Below are positions 1 through 7,126 of a stretch of DNA of 14,873 bases, one piece after another; positions within the stretch are counted from its first letter, which is position 1; every line of letters begins with the position of its first letter. The stretch comes from Planctomycetaceae bacterium. GTDB taxonomy: Bacteria; Planctomycetota; Planctomycetia; Pirellulales; Thermoguttaceae. A model generated the notes under the pieces. That model ran no database searches, was not told the DNA's origin, and saw nothing but the letters and a program-made list of their open reading frames with translations. Position numbers and translations under genes: made by a program. The stretch lies in contig JAIRYX010000410.1 in NCBI GenBank assembly GCA_031267635.1, positions 1 to 14,873 on the forward strand, in the 5' to 3' direction.

Positions 1-112
1 AAAAGTAAAAAACAAAAGTTATTTTGCGGATTTCTTACAGAAATCTTTGAAAATCTTGTAACTATCCTGATTATTTCGTTTTTGGAGGACACTATTTGAA
101 AACTCAATCGAA

Positions 113-427
113 AAAGGTGCCCACGCCAAATACATTCACACTGGTCAACTGTAGAGCTACCCGAACGGCTTTCCCATTGCCGCCCTTATTTATCAAGTTT
201 CCCTTATTAGCCAACCAAGCCCTCAAACGCGCCCTTATGCCCTTATTTTTTAGAGGATGGATTGTTACCAAAATGAAACGAAACATAAGGGAATCAGGGC
301 GCATATTGGTGCAATTCGAAGCTACTAAGGGAATTTTATAAATAAGGGCATAAGGGCGCGTTTGGGGGCTTGGTTGGCTACTAAGGGAAACTTGATAAAT
401 AAGGGCGGCAATAGTAAAGCCGTTCGG
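113..427. repeat. Composite palindromic dispersed repeat, copy A
   Basis: Bases 161-248 and 340-427 form an 88-bp inverted repeat with 84 of 88 positions matching, separated by about 91 bp. The arms carry the family signature (AAATAAGGGC, GGCTACTAAGGGAAAC, GGGCGGCAAT, AAAGCCGTTCGG). The spacer holds a further arm (about 288-345) that matches the left arm of the copy at 13497-13770 in reverse orientation. Bases 113-160 match, reversed, the tail of the copy at 5643-5850 (TGCCCACGCCAAATAC). The simplest reading is one full element in minus orientation fused to the right arm of a second. Open frames through it (96-341 and 104-469) are by-products of the repeat. Confidence 0.8.
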
Positions 428-459
428 ATAACCAGCCAATGAAGACGTCGGCATTAAGA

Positions 460-544
460 GAACTTCCAAAAACCGCCTCCAAATATTCGTAAACCCTTAT
501 TGTTCAACGGTCATATTTGTTGAAAATGAGGTTTTTAGAAGTTC
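460..544. repeat. Small inverted repeat shared with 2550-2570
   Basis: Arms at about 460-477 and 528-544 are inverted copies of GAGGTTTTTAGAAGTTC with a few mismatches. The right arm and the bases just after it (528-548) recur exactly at 2550-2570. The left arm, read in reverse, continues into AATAAGGG, as does the 2550 copy. This is a third repeat module linked to the AAGGG-rich palindromic family. Confidence 0.6.
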
Positions 545-560
545 CCTATTGTTTAACAAA

Positions 561-585
561 GTCGCAATTTCAAGTGCGAGAAGTA
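561..585 (+). repeat. Solo MITE end
   Basis: The sequence ATTTCAAGTGCGAGAAGTA followed by TA matches the right terminal inverted repeat of the MITE-like elements at 2396-2509 and 13389-13485. I could not find the matching left end, so this is probably a truncated copy. Confidence 0.6.
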
Positions 586-595
586 TATATTCGGT

Positions 596-1792
596 TCATC
601 TTTTCAAATCTGCAATATAAAAGCTGCCGTAAGTGTGGACGCGGCATTTTTTGTGGAGTTCCGCTGCTTGGTCTTTGTGATAAACTAAAATGTCATTGAG
701 CGTTTTCTTTTCGCCGTTGATTTCGACCGGGACCGTGTCGATGTAATCCGTACAAAGTCCGCCGCTTCGCCATAAAATTCGCGTCTGATCCGCCGCACGT
801 TTGAGAATCGCGTCCCATTCGGCGACTAGCGCGTCGTAATAACGGTCGGAAAGCCAGTCCTGATGGTCAAGCAAAACGAAACGCGAAATCGTTACGTCAT
901 TTTTCTGTAGAAAACCTTCCACCGTGTCGGTATGCGTTGAAACGCGATCCACGAGACCGGATTTCAGCAGATTAAAATTTTTCTCTTCAAGATATTCAGG
1001 ACAACAGGTCGGCGTGTAACTTCCGGTTGCGTAAACATGCCAAAAATAATTGTCCGAAGTCGGAAGTTCCGCAAAAATCGCGTCAAGACAATCCTGAATA
1101 AACCGGACAATTCCGCCTTCATATTGTTTATCAATTTGCATCCGCTGCGCTCGCGGCACGCCAAGCATCGAAAGCGTTGTGTCTCGATCCATCATGTATT
1201 TGACCAACCGCGACCAAAGCCGCTCGCGAATTTTGTCGTACCAAATTTCTTTTTGTTCGTCGATGGTTTTCGCTTCGAGAATCGCGTTCACTTCCGGTCG
1301 AATTTTCGCAACTCGATCCAGATAAATATTGAACATCCGCGCAAACGTGCCCGATGTACCGCAAAAATAGAAACTTCGACATTTTCCGCCGAAATACTTG
1401 ACGATTTTTTTATCCCAATATTTCCGCGACCAATCGCTTAAACTATTGCGCAGTTTCGCACGGTAAACCGCTTTCACGCCGTCTAAACGTCCGATTCCAA
1501 ACATTCGAAAAAATGTCCAGTAATCCAAATTTTTGATTCCGGCGATTTTCAAATCAAGCAAAGCGTTTTGACGCGGGTTCATATCGACCGCATAAACATG
1601 TTTCAGTCCGGTCAACGCATACGACAAAGCGTTACATCCGGCGGATGTGATCACCAACAACGAATCATCGGGCGTTAATTCCAACGCTGTCTTATCAAGT
1701 CGCGGATCTTCCCAACATGTATTGTAAACTAAATTATTGCCGTGCACGTAATTAAAAACGCGACCGCTTATCCATTCTCCGACACTATTCAT
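596..1792 (-). CDS. DUF3419 family, BtaA-like 3-amino-3-carboxypropyl transferase
   Basis: The protein of 398 residues matches the DUF3419 family, whose characterised member BtaA moves the 3-amino-3-carboxypropyl group of S-adenosylmethionine onto diacylglycerol, the first step of betaine-lipid synthesis. Visible signatures are the N-terminal YNTCWEDPRLD (residues 23-33), a Rossmann-type SAM-binding stretch LLVITSAGCNALSY (45-58), the acidic strand end AVDMNPRQ (68-75), and LLDHQDWL (307-314). The length suits a stand-alone BtaA-like protein. The ATG at 1792 is preceded by AGGGGA at suitable spacing, which supports this start. No BtaB-like N-methyltransferase lies in the window, so the final lipid is unknown and another acceptor is possible. 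The gene stands alone, with repeats on both sides. Family assignment is firm; the substrate is inferred. Confidence 0.88.
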   Translation of the reverse strand: MNSVGEWISGRVFNYVHGNNLVYNTCWEDPRLDKTALELTPDDSLLVITSAGCNALSYALTGLKHVYAVDMNPRQNALLDLKIAGIKNLDYWTFFRMFGIGRLDGVKAVYRAKLRNSLSDWSRKYWDKKIVKYFGGKCRSFYFCGTSGTFARMFNIYLDRVAKIRPEVNAILEAKTIDEQKEIWYDKIRERLWSRLVKYMMDRDTTLSMLGVPRAQRMQIDKQYEGGIVRFIQDCLDAIFAELPTSDNYFWHVYATGSYTPTCCPEYLEEKNFNLLKSGLVDRVSTHTDTVEGFLQKNDVTISRFVLLDHQDWLSDRYYDALVAEWDAILKRAADQTRILWRSGGLCTDYIDTVPVEINGEKKTLNDILVYHKDQAAELHKKCRVHTYGSFYIADLKR

Positions 1793-1969
1793 TTTAGATA
1801 TCCCCTGAAAAATTTTTGATAATTATTGATTACTCAAAAAGACGATAAATTTTTATTCACCACGAAGGGCTTGTAATTATGAATAAAAATCTTTTCTACT
1901 AGCTGTTCAATTATTTATTCGTAATGACCAATTTAATATTATAACAGAAAAAACATCGATGTTCAACTA

Positions 1970-2048
1970 TACTCCTCCCGCTTGAAAATTCGTTTTTCAA
2001 GACAGTGTTCCTCGTTCACCATGCTCCTAAAGTCACTTTTGGGAAGTA
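1970..2048. mobile_element. MITE-like element, internally deleted copy
   Basis: The left end TACTCCTCCCGCTTGAAAA matches the inverted complement of the right end of the 2396-2509 element. The interior (GACAGTGTT, then CGTTCACCA, then AAAGTCACTTTTGGG) is alignable to that element read in reverse. The right end keeps only GAAGTA, so most of the right inverted repeat has been lost. TA flanks both sides (1968-1969 and 2049-2050), as expected for TA target-site duplication. Confidence 0.7.
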
Positions 2049-2111
2049 TAAAAAATATCTGCTTATTTTGTTTTTGGAAACGTCTTAATTTTTTGAAATG
2101 CCATACTATGT

Positions 2112-2346
2112 ATTTTGAAAGACGCCCATGCTACGGTCAGGAATTTTGCTCGTAAACAAAACATTGAGAAAGCATTGTACAGTACGTCTTCCGATTACGT
2201 AAGACGCTTATCCCAAAATTATAGACGATTCCACGTTTTTTCGGGAATGGTTTGCCGAACAGTTTGCGTTGCATCCTGAAATTTTTCCTGGCAATTTTGT
2301 CGAAGTTTATCGTATGAACGAGACTCATACCAGTTCCAAACTATAA
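2112..2346 (+). pseudogene. Decayed coding fragment, possibly transposase-derived
   Basis: Two plus-strand frames read like coding sequence when joined. Frame one (about 2112-2231) reads through SSDYVRRLSQNYRRF. After a one-base shift near 2224-2231, frame two (to the TAA at 2344-2346) reads STFFREWFAEQFALHPEIFP and then VEVYRMNE. The aromatic and acidic composition and the smooth join suggest a frameshifted gene remnant with no start codon. The pattern reminds me of the N-terminus of some bacterial transposases, which is only an impression. Palindromic repeat B begins directly after the remnant. Confidence 0.4.
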
Positions 2347-2350
2347 GATC

Positions 2351-2532
2351 GGTCAGGGAATAAGGGCGAGTCTCTTGGTGCGATTTGGGCTACTATACTT
2401 CTCACACTTTAAAATTCGTCTTTCATCAAAAAAGGGACAAAAGGGACTTTTGGGACGTGATGAACGATCAACACTGTCTGAAAAGTCGAAATTTCAAGTG
2501 CGAGGAGTATAATGGAATTTTATAAATAAGGG
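2351..2532. repeat. Palindromic dispersed repeat, copy B, split by a MITE
   Basis: Bases 2351-2395 (GGGAATAAGGGCG, then TTGGTGCGATTTG, then GCTACTA) and 2512-2532 (GGAATTTTATAAATAAGGG) together match one arm of the palindromic repeat as seen uninterrupted at 288-345. The two pieces are separated exactly by the MITE-like element at 2396-2509. The arm runs on into the third repeat module at 2550-2570. Confidence 0.75.
2396..2509. mobile_element. MITE-like element with TIRs and TA target duplication
   Basis: The 114-bp element starts TACTTCTCACACTTTAAAA and ends TTTCAAGTGCGAGGAGTA; the two ends are inverted complements over about 23 bp with few mismatches. It is flanked by TA on both sides (2394-2395 and 2510-2511). 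Removing it and one TA restores the GCTACTAAGGGAATTTT-type arm of the palindromic repeat with one base difference. It has no coding capacity. Terminal repeats, size and TA duplication fit a MITE mobilised in trans by an IS630/Tc1-mariner type transposase; that assignment is inference. Confidence 0.82.
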
Positions 2533-2588
2533 TTTGCTGGTATTAGGAAGAGGTTTTTAGAAGTTCCCTACAAAGAATAATTTGTAAA

Positions 2589-2605
2589 ACGTCCTTTTAG
2601 GACGT
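2589..2605 (-). terminator. Possible terminator hairpin over the Ca-ATPase stop codon
   Basis: ACGTCCT and AGGACGT form a 7-bp stem with a 3-base loop, followed on the minus strand by TTTTAC. The TAA stop of the ATPase (2597-2599) lies in the loop region. The short T-run makes this a weak terminator candidate. Confidence 0.4.
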
Positions 2606-5500
2606 GGTACAGTATCTTTGGTGCACAAAAAAACGAATGAACCAGCCGACCGGAATCATTGTTAGCGTCAACGCCGCAATTCCGAGCCATTGGTGGAACG
2701 ACAGCGAGTTTGTTCGGAAAATGACGCCGATTCCTAAGTAATCGCTTGCTTGAACCATTCCGATTTGCACAACGGCGATGATTCCGACTATCATCAGAAA
2801 CAATCGGTTTTTATGCAAAAGCGAAAACGGCGATTCTTCATAACGAAGCGAGCGGCTGTTGAAAATATTCCAAAACTGAAACATCACAAAGATCGTAAAA
2901 AAAACAGTCAACGCCTGTACGTTTTCCGATTCGCGGGAATCAAGATGAAACCGGAAATGATGTTCCGCGTCAAGAAACCAACCGCAGGACAACGCGGCAA
3001 ACAAAATGATCACTTGATAAACGCTACTCAATAAAATCGTCAAGACCATCGACGGCGTGATAATTGAAACGTTTCGCGCAATCGGCTTGCGTTTCATCGA
3101 ACCGGGATGCGGCGGATCGGTACTGAGCGCGAGCGCGGCGAATGTGTCCATGATGATATTGATCCAAAGAAGTTGCGGAACAGTAAGCGGCAACGGTATG
3201 CCGATAAACGGTCCGATCAACGCGCAGGTCAATGCGGCAAAATTGACAGAAAGCTGAAATTGCAGGAATTTTTGAATGTTTTGATAAAGCGTGCGTCCCC
3301 ACCAAATGCCGGTGACAATGCTTTTGAAGTTGTCGTCGAGCAAAACAATATCGCTCGCTTCTTTCGCAACTTCCGTGCCAGTCATACCCATTGAAATTCC
3401 CACGTCGGCAAATTTTAACGCCGGAGCGTCGTTGGTTCCGTCGCCGGTCATTGCGACGACTTCGCCTTGATGGTGCATGGCTTTGACCAATCGAAGTTTG
3501 TCCATCGGCGTTGATCTTGCCAAAACGCGAAGATGCGGAATCACTTCTGCAAGTTTTGCCTCGTCCAGCGCAGCTAATTCTTCCGAAGTCAATACAACCT
3601 GACCGTTTTGAATTTGCGTTTCAAGATCGTTATCTTGATAAACGTCGCTCAAAATTCCCGCTTCTTTAGCAATCGCAACCGCCGTCAGTTTTGCGTCGCC
3701 GGTAATCATCTTGACATTCACGCCGGCTTCGTGACACGTTTCCACTGCTTGAACCACTTTCGGTCGAATCGGATCGGTAATGCCGATCAATGCGTAAAGC
3801 GTGTTATCGCAATAATCCGTGAAACGTTCCGCGTTTTCTTCCTGAACGCTTTCGCCGTTTCCTTCTTTCATGGTGAACGCAATCACGCGAAGCGCACGGC
3901 TCTGCGCGTTGATTAACGCCGTTTCAATCGCGGTGCGATACGGCTCAATCGGTTCCCGCTTGCCGTCCGCAATCACATGCGAACAACATTGCAATAAACG
4001 TTCCGGCGCGCCTTTGGCGTAAATGGTTTTTATGTGGCGTTGTTCCGTATTGTTTTCTCCGTGTTTTTCGACTGCAACCAACGACATTTTCCTTTGAGAA
4101 TTATGGCTCAATTCCCAAAGACGCGGATTTTTGTTCCGACGCCGCTGATAATCAACTCCGGCGTCATACAGCAACCGCAACAACGCACATTCCGTCGGAT
4201 TGCCCACGTCTTGAATGTTCACGTTATCTTTCTTTATGTCGATATGCAGCGACGCTTCGCTGTTTGCGGAAATCAAATCAACAAGCGTTTCCCATTCCGG
4301 AAGTTGTTTGATTGCGTCGCAATCGTCGCCGGAAACCTCTTTCATATCGGCGAAAATCCACGTTGCCGTCATCCGGTTTTGCGTCAATGTACCGGTTTTA
4401 TCGGAGCAAACGACCGTTGCTGATCCGATTGTTTCCGACGCGACAAGTTTGCGAATCAAACAATTTTCGCGTGCCATTTTCATCATGTTTAACGCGAGCG
4501 AGACCGTCACCATCATCGGTAAACCTTCCGGCACAGCGACAACGATAATTGTTACCGCGACTATAAACGCCGTTAAAATCCCTTTCAGCAACGGAATGAA
4601 AGTGGCAAGCGTTCCAAGCGTCCAATCCGGCGTCCAACTCCAAAACGCGAAAAAAGCCATCGCAAGAAAAATGACCGCCGCGCCGGTCATGCCGATCAAG
4701 CTAATTTGTTTGGCGAGCTTCGATAATTTTTGCGTGAGCGGCGTATTATTGTCGGATTCCGCCGAACCGAGACTTGCCGCAATTTGTCCGAGCCGCGTTT
4801 TGTCGCCGACCTGCGTCACGAGAAAACGTCCGCGACCGTCGGAAACCATTGTTCCGCGATAAACGCAATTTTGATCGTCCGCGTTTTGTAACGAATCGTG
4901 AAAATTGCCGGAGAGAGACGCTGCAAAATCATGCGGCGGCTGTTTTTCCACCGGAACAGATTCGCCGGTCATCACTGATTGATCGACAAGCAAACCGAGC
5001 GAATCCAGCACCACGCCGTCGGCGGGAACTTTATCGCCAAGATGAAGATAGACCACGTCGCCGACAACAACATCGTTGATAGAAATCTCGGTCATCTGCC
5101 CGCCGCGTAGCGTTTTGACACGGATGTCGTCTTTGACTTTGTTGAGAAGCTCAAATTCTCTTGCACTTTTTATTTCACTGAAAAATCCGGCAAGCGTTGC
5201 CAACGCCACCGCGAAAATAATTCCGATAGAATCAATAAAACTCGCGTTTTCGTGATGTAGTACGAACTTTTCAAGCGAGGTCATAGCAATCGACACAACA
5301 GCGGCAACCATTAAAATCCTAATCGTCGGGTCTTCAAATTTTTCAAGCAACAATTTCCACCAAGCATCCCTTGCCGGCGGAGTCAATATATTACGACCGT
5401 GTTTTTCTGCGGATTGCTTGATTTGTTCTTCGCTCAGCCCTTGCTGTAAATCAATCGCGGCGTTATTCAGCGTTAAAAATGTTTGAGACATGATGTGCAT
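2597..5500 (-). CDS. Calcium-translocating P-type ATPase, PMCA/SERCA type
   Basis: This 967-residue P2-type ATPase would couple ATP hydrolysis to calcium export across the cytoplasmic membrane. In order it shows the N-terminal cation-ATPase region (about 15-75), the actuator-domain TGES (178-181), the M4 ion-site PEGLP (324-328), the phosphorylation motif DKTGTLT (D367), the nucleotide-binding KGAPE (496-500), MITGD (598-602) and the hinge TGDGTNDAP (685-693). M5 and M6 carry N753, N781 and D785, in the LLWINIIMDT segment typical of calcium pumps. The C-terminal helices are complete. Length and motif order are normal for bacterial PMCA-type pumps. The first ATG (5500) and a second three codons later (5491) both lack a clear Shine-Dalgarno, so the start is uncertain by three residues. 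It appears monocistronic, with its own promoter just upstream. Confidence 0.93.
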   Translation of the reverse strand: MHIMSQTFLTLNNAAIDLQQGLSEEQIKQSAEKHGRNILTPPARDAWWKLLLEKFEDPTIRILMVAAVVSIAMTSLEKFVLHHENASFIDSIGIIFAVALATLAGFFSEIKSAREFELLNKVKDDIRVKTLRGGQMTEISINDVVVGDVVYLHLGDKVPADGVVLDSLGLLVDQSVMTGESVPVEKQPPHDFAASLSGNFHDSLQNADDQNCVYRGTMVSDGRGRFLVTQVGDKTRLGQIAASLGSAESDNNTPLTQKLSKLAKQISLIGMTGAAVIFLAMAFFAFWSWTPDWTLGTLATFIPLLKGILTAFIVAVTIIVVAVPEGLPMMVTVSLALNMMKMARENCLIRKLVASETIGSATVVCSDKTGTLTQNRMTATWIFADMKEVSGDDCDAIKQLPEWETLVDLISANSEASLHIDIKKDNVNIQDVGNPTECALLRLLYDAGVDYQRRRNKNPRLWELSHNSQRKMSLVAVEKHGENNTEQRHIKTIYAKGAPERLLQCCSHVIADGKREPIEPYRTAIETALINAQSRALRVIAFTMKEGNGESVQEENAERFTDYCDNTLYALIGITDPIRPKVVQAVETCHEAGVNVKMITGDAKLTAVAIAKEAGILSDVYQDNDLETQIQNGQVVLTSEELAALDEAKLAEVIPHLRVLARSTPMDKLRLVKAMHHQGEVVAMTGDGTNDAPALKFADVGISMGMTGTEVAKEASDIVLLDDNFKSIVTGIWWGRTLYQNIQKFLQFQLSVNFAALTCALIGPFIGIPLPLTVPQLLWINIIMDTFAALALSTDPPHPGSMKRKPIARNVSIITPSMVLTILLSSVYQVIILFAALSCGWFLDAEHHFRFHLDSRESENVQALTVFFTIFVMFQFWNIFNSRSLRYEESPFSLLHKNRLFLMIVGIIAVVQIGMVQASDYLGIGVIFRTNSLSFHQWLGIAALTLTMIPVGWFIRFFVHQRYCTTS

Positions 5501-5534
5501 GATGAGAAAACTTTTGAAACTTTAGTAAAAAAGA

Positions 5535-5562
5535 ATTATAGCATAAGTTTTGCGAGTGAGAA
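5535..5562 (-). promoter_or_regulatory. Predicted sigma-70-like promoter of the Ca-ATPase gene
   Basis: On the minus strand, TATAAT (5535-5540) is preceded directly by TGC, giving an extended -10 (TGCTATAAT). A weak -35, TTCTCA (5557-5562), lies 16 bp upstream. Transcription would start near 5528, about 28 bases before the ATG at 5500. The -35 touches the edge of the 74-bp palindrome. Confidence 0.55.
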
Positions 5563-5635
5563 TGTAGTACAAAGTCACGCAATTTCACTTGACATTTTTT
5601 ATATCAAGAGAAGATTGAGGAATTTCGTACTACAT
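5562..5635. repeat. 74-bp near-palindrome upstream of the Ca-ATPase
   Basis: ATGTAGTAC opens and GTACTACAT closes this segment. The arms stay complementary inwards for roughly 32 bases with scattered mismatches and one gap, to a T-rich centre. It sits immediately upstream of the predicted ATPase promoter. It could be another miniature element, an operator or a transcript hairpin. The inner TTTCACTTGA resembles the MITE ends loosely, but the outer ends do not. Confidence 0.65.
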
Positions 5636-5642
5636 GCCATTT

Positions 5643-5850
5643 TGCCGGAAAATATTATTATTGCAGCACCCTTATTTATAAAATTCCCTTAGTAGCCAAC
5701 AACGCTTCCCAAATGCGCCCTTATGTTTTAGATGATGGATTACAAGCGATAAATAAGGGCGGCAATGGTAAAGCCGTTCGATTACGGATCATTATACAGT
5801 TGCCGCGCAGAGTTAGCGGATGTATTTGGCTTGGGCAACTGAATAGTTAC
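5643..5850. repeat. Palindromic dispersed repeat, copy C
   Basis: The left flank GCCGGAAAATATTATTATTG matches that of the copy at 13497. The left arm runs CCCTTATTTATAAAATTCCC, then TTAGTAGC, then GCGCCCTTATG. The centre TTTTAGATGATGGATT is shared with copies A and D. The right arm is shortened to GATAAATAAGGGCGGCAAT, followed by GGTAAAGCCGTTCG and a tail (ACAGTTG, GTATTTGGCTTGGGCA, ACTGAATAGTTAC) that recurs with copies A and D. Relative to copy D most of the right arm is deleted. Confidence 0.78.
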
Positions 5851-5902
5851 AAATTATTGATCTTGATCATTAAATTTTATCATAAATATTCCGTATAACT
5901 TG

Positions 5903-6397
5903 TTATGTAGTTTTATACTTTTCGCCTGAATAAGAATAAATCAAATCTTCTGTTTTTGCGTCTGATATGCTGTGCATAACAATATCAAATGTTTCCATAC
6001 CAACAGATTTTTCGATACGAATCGTCTCATCAAACTTATCTCCAACGCGTGTCCCAATAATCAACAAATTGAAATAATAATCAGGATATAAATCCATTCT
6101 TTCAATAAGACAATTATTGCCATCATTCCATAATTTTTCAGACAAAATCTTTGTTTTGGTGCGATATGACAACATAATTTTAGTTTCTACAATGTCTTCT
6201 TCCTTAAAATTCTCCTTTTCGAATTTGTAAAGATAATCAATCGTGCGAGAATATAATGGAATTGAATCAATATCCAATTTTTCATCTTCTTCAAGCATAT
6301 CAAGATCGAAATATTCTTCCTGTTTTAGTGAATATTCTTTCCATGAATATCCTTCTAATGTCTTTTTTTTTCGAGACAATGAGATTTTAATTTCCAT
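5903..6397 (-). CDS. Unrecognised AT-rich protein, probably the 3' part of a frameshifted gene
   Basis: I do not recognise this protein. From the ATG at 6397 it has 164 residues, is rich in lysine and glutamate, and has no signal peptide or membrane segment. The same frame is open upstream to 6502 and reads like coding sequence (PKRVIISGVRTSEPQ, then KKIISKWEGICG) but has no ATG, GTG or TTG. A start at 6587, coupled to the preceding gene, lies in a different frame and stops at 6507. The two parts would join through one indel near 6503-6515 to give about 225 residues. GGGAAGGGAT before 6397 could act as a Shine-Dalgarno for a short product. The gene is much more AT-rich than the host-like genes nearby. 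Its position last in an operon after a Hint-type protein would fit an immunity protein, but no family was identified. Confidence 0.6.
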   Translation of the reverse strand: MEIKISLSRKKKTLEGYSWKEYSLKQEEYFDLDMLEEDEKLDIDSIPLYSRTIDYLYKFEKENFKEEDIVETKIMLSYRTKTKILSEKLWNDGNNCLIERMDLYPDYYFNLLIIGTRVGDKFDETIRIEKSVGMETFDIVMHSISDAKTEDLIYSYSGEKYKTT

Positions 6398-6506
6398 GCC
6401 GCAAATCCCTTCCCACTTTGAAATAATTTTTTTTAACTGGGGTTCACTAGTCCTGACGCCGCTAATGATAACACGTTTGGGGATTTTGCAAAAGTTTAGT
6501 AATTAA

Positions 6507-6587
6507 TTATAAAAGATTAACAATTCCTTTTACATAACCAACAAGGCGATCGTTGATTTTTTTGATGGAAATGTAAAATTTCTTCAT
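6507..6587 (-). pseudogene. Coupled start of the frameshifted last operon gene
   Basis: The ATG at 6587 overlaps the TAA stop of the preceding gene as TAATG, a classic translational-coupling arrangement. The frame gives 26 codons beginning MKKFYISIKKINDRLVG and stops at 6507-6509. Within five bases of this stop the frame of the 164-residue protein opens (6502). I read this as the displaced 5' end of that gene. A genuine 26-residue peptide or a sequencing error in the T/A-rich stretch are alternatives. Confidence 0.5.
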
Positions 6588-7114
6588 TACACAATATATT
6601 TAGCGGTTAAAAGAATTTTTCCTATCACATACGCAATCGAATCTAACAATTCTTTTCTCTCATAACCTTCTCGTGTGAAAAAAGGGGTTATTTCCTTATG
6701 TTCAAAAAAATAAAATGATGCGGAAAAAATTTTCAAAAAATATATATCTTTCAAACGTTCTGATTTTTTCATAGTATTAAAATAAAAATCTTCTAATAAA
6801 TTTAAACATGAAACGAATCCATCATAATGAATTATTTTATTCTTTTTACAAGATAATTCATCAAATACTTTAACAAAATCAAATATATAACTTGGCTCGC
6901 GTGAAGGAGAAGTAAGAAGGCGCTCTGCACCGCAGTTCGCAGTTTTTATAGCTTTTTCAGCATTTTCTATATTTCCAAACAAAATAAGTCTATTGTTAAA
7001 AAAAATAGGGCGTTCTTCACCGATATAAATTGTATATACTTGAGGAAATGTTATGTCAGATAAAACTCTTATTCCAATAATTTCAATTTCTTCGTTTCCT
7101 GTTATTTTATACAC
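6587..7114 (-). CDS. Unrecognised AT-rich protein, third gene of the operon
   Basis: I do not recognise this 175-residue protein. It starts with GTG at 7114. A GAGGT about ten bases upstream overlaps the stop codon of the gene before it, so the two are co-translated neighbours. The sequence is a mixed alpha/beta pattern with no signal peptide and no clear membrane helix. FFNNRLILFGNIENAEKAIK (about 38-57) resembles the strand-helix start seen in several small immunity-like proteins, which is only an impression. Base composition is strikingly AT-rich compared with the fusion gene upstream, suggesting separate acquisition. The stop overlaps the next start (TAATG). An immunity or antitoxin role is possible from position only. 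Confidence 0.65.
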   Translation of the reverse strand: MYKITGNEEIEIIGIRVLSDITFPQVYTIYIGEERPIFFNNRLILFGNIENAEKAIKTANCGAERLLTSPSREPSYIFDFVKVFDELSCKKNKIIHYDGFVSCLNLLEDFYFNTMKKSERLKDIYFLKIFSASFYFFEHKEITPFFTREGYERKELLDSIAYVIGKILLTAKYIV

Positions 7115-7126
7115 GATTATTTTACC

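Larger units (their letters stand above)
1..595. other. Repeat-filled gap, no convincing gene
   Basis: I see no convincing gene here. The first ~110 bases are AT-rich. A GGAGG followed by a TTG codon at 96 opens a frame, but that frame runs straight into repeat DNA. The rest is a composite palindromic repeat (113-427), a smaller inverted repeat (460-544) and a solo MITE end (561-585). A short GATTTCT/AGAAATC hairpin at 29-45 has no T-run and is not called as a terminator. Confidence 0.6.
1793..2596. other. Intergenic region with repeats and a decayed coding remnant
   Basis: This gap of about 800 bp lies between the calcium ATPase stop and the DUF3419 start. It holds an imperfect hairpin (1849-1858 with 1881-1890, ATTTTTATTC/GAATAAAAAT), two MITE-like elements (1970-2048 and 2396-2509), a decayed coding fragment (about 2112-2346) and a split palindromic repeat (2351-2532). 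I found no intact gene. The 63-codon minus-strand frame at 2137-2328 is antisense to the decayed fragment. Confidence 0.6.
5501..5902. other. Intergenic region: promoter, palindrome and repeat
   Basis: The gap lies between the ATPase start and the 3' end of the fusion-enzyme operon. It contains the ATPase promoter (5535-5562), a 74-bp near-palindrome (5562-5635) and palindromic repeat C (5643-5850). I see no gene here and no clear terminator for the operon that ends at 5903. Confidence 0.6.

Noticed and set aside
29..45. Short hairpin GATTTCT/AGAAATC as a terminator
   Set aside because: The stem has only 7 bp, is AT-rich and is not followed by a T-run.
96..341. Plus-strand open frame with an upstream GGAGG and TTG start
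   Set aside because: It runs directly through the palindromic repeat, and its composition follows the repeat rather than any protein pattern.
104..469. Minus-strand open frame of 121 codons
   Set aside because: It is entirely inside repeat copy A; the same repeat elsewhere is broken by stops.
517..699. Plus-strand frame of 60 codons
   Set aside because: It overlaps the solo MITE end and the 3' end of the DUF3419 gene on the other strand, with no protein-like pattern.
2137..2328. Minus-strand frame of 63 codons
   Set aside because: It is antisense to a better-supported decayed plus-strand fragment and lacks a ribosome binding site.
4215..4862. Plus-strand frame of 215 codons inside the Ca-ATPase
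   Set aside because: It is fully antisense to conserved ATPase motifs, so it is a shadow frame.
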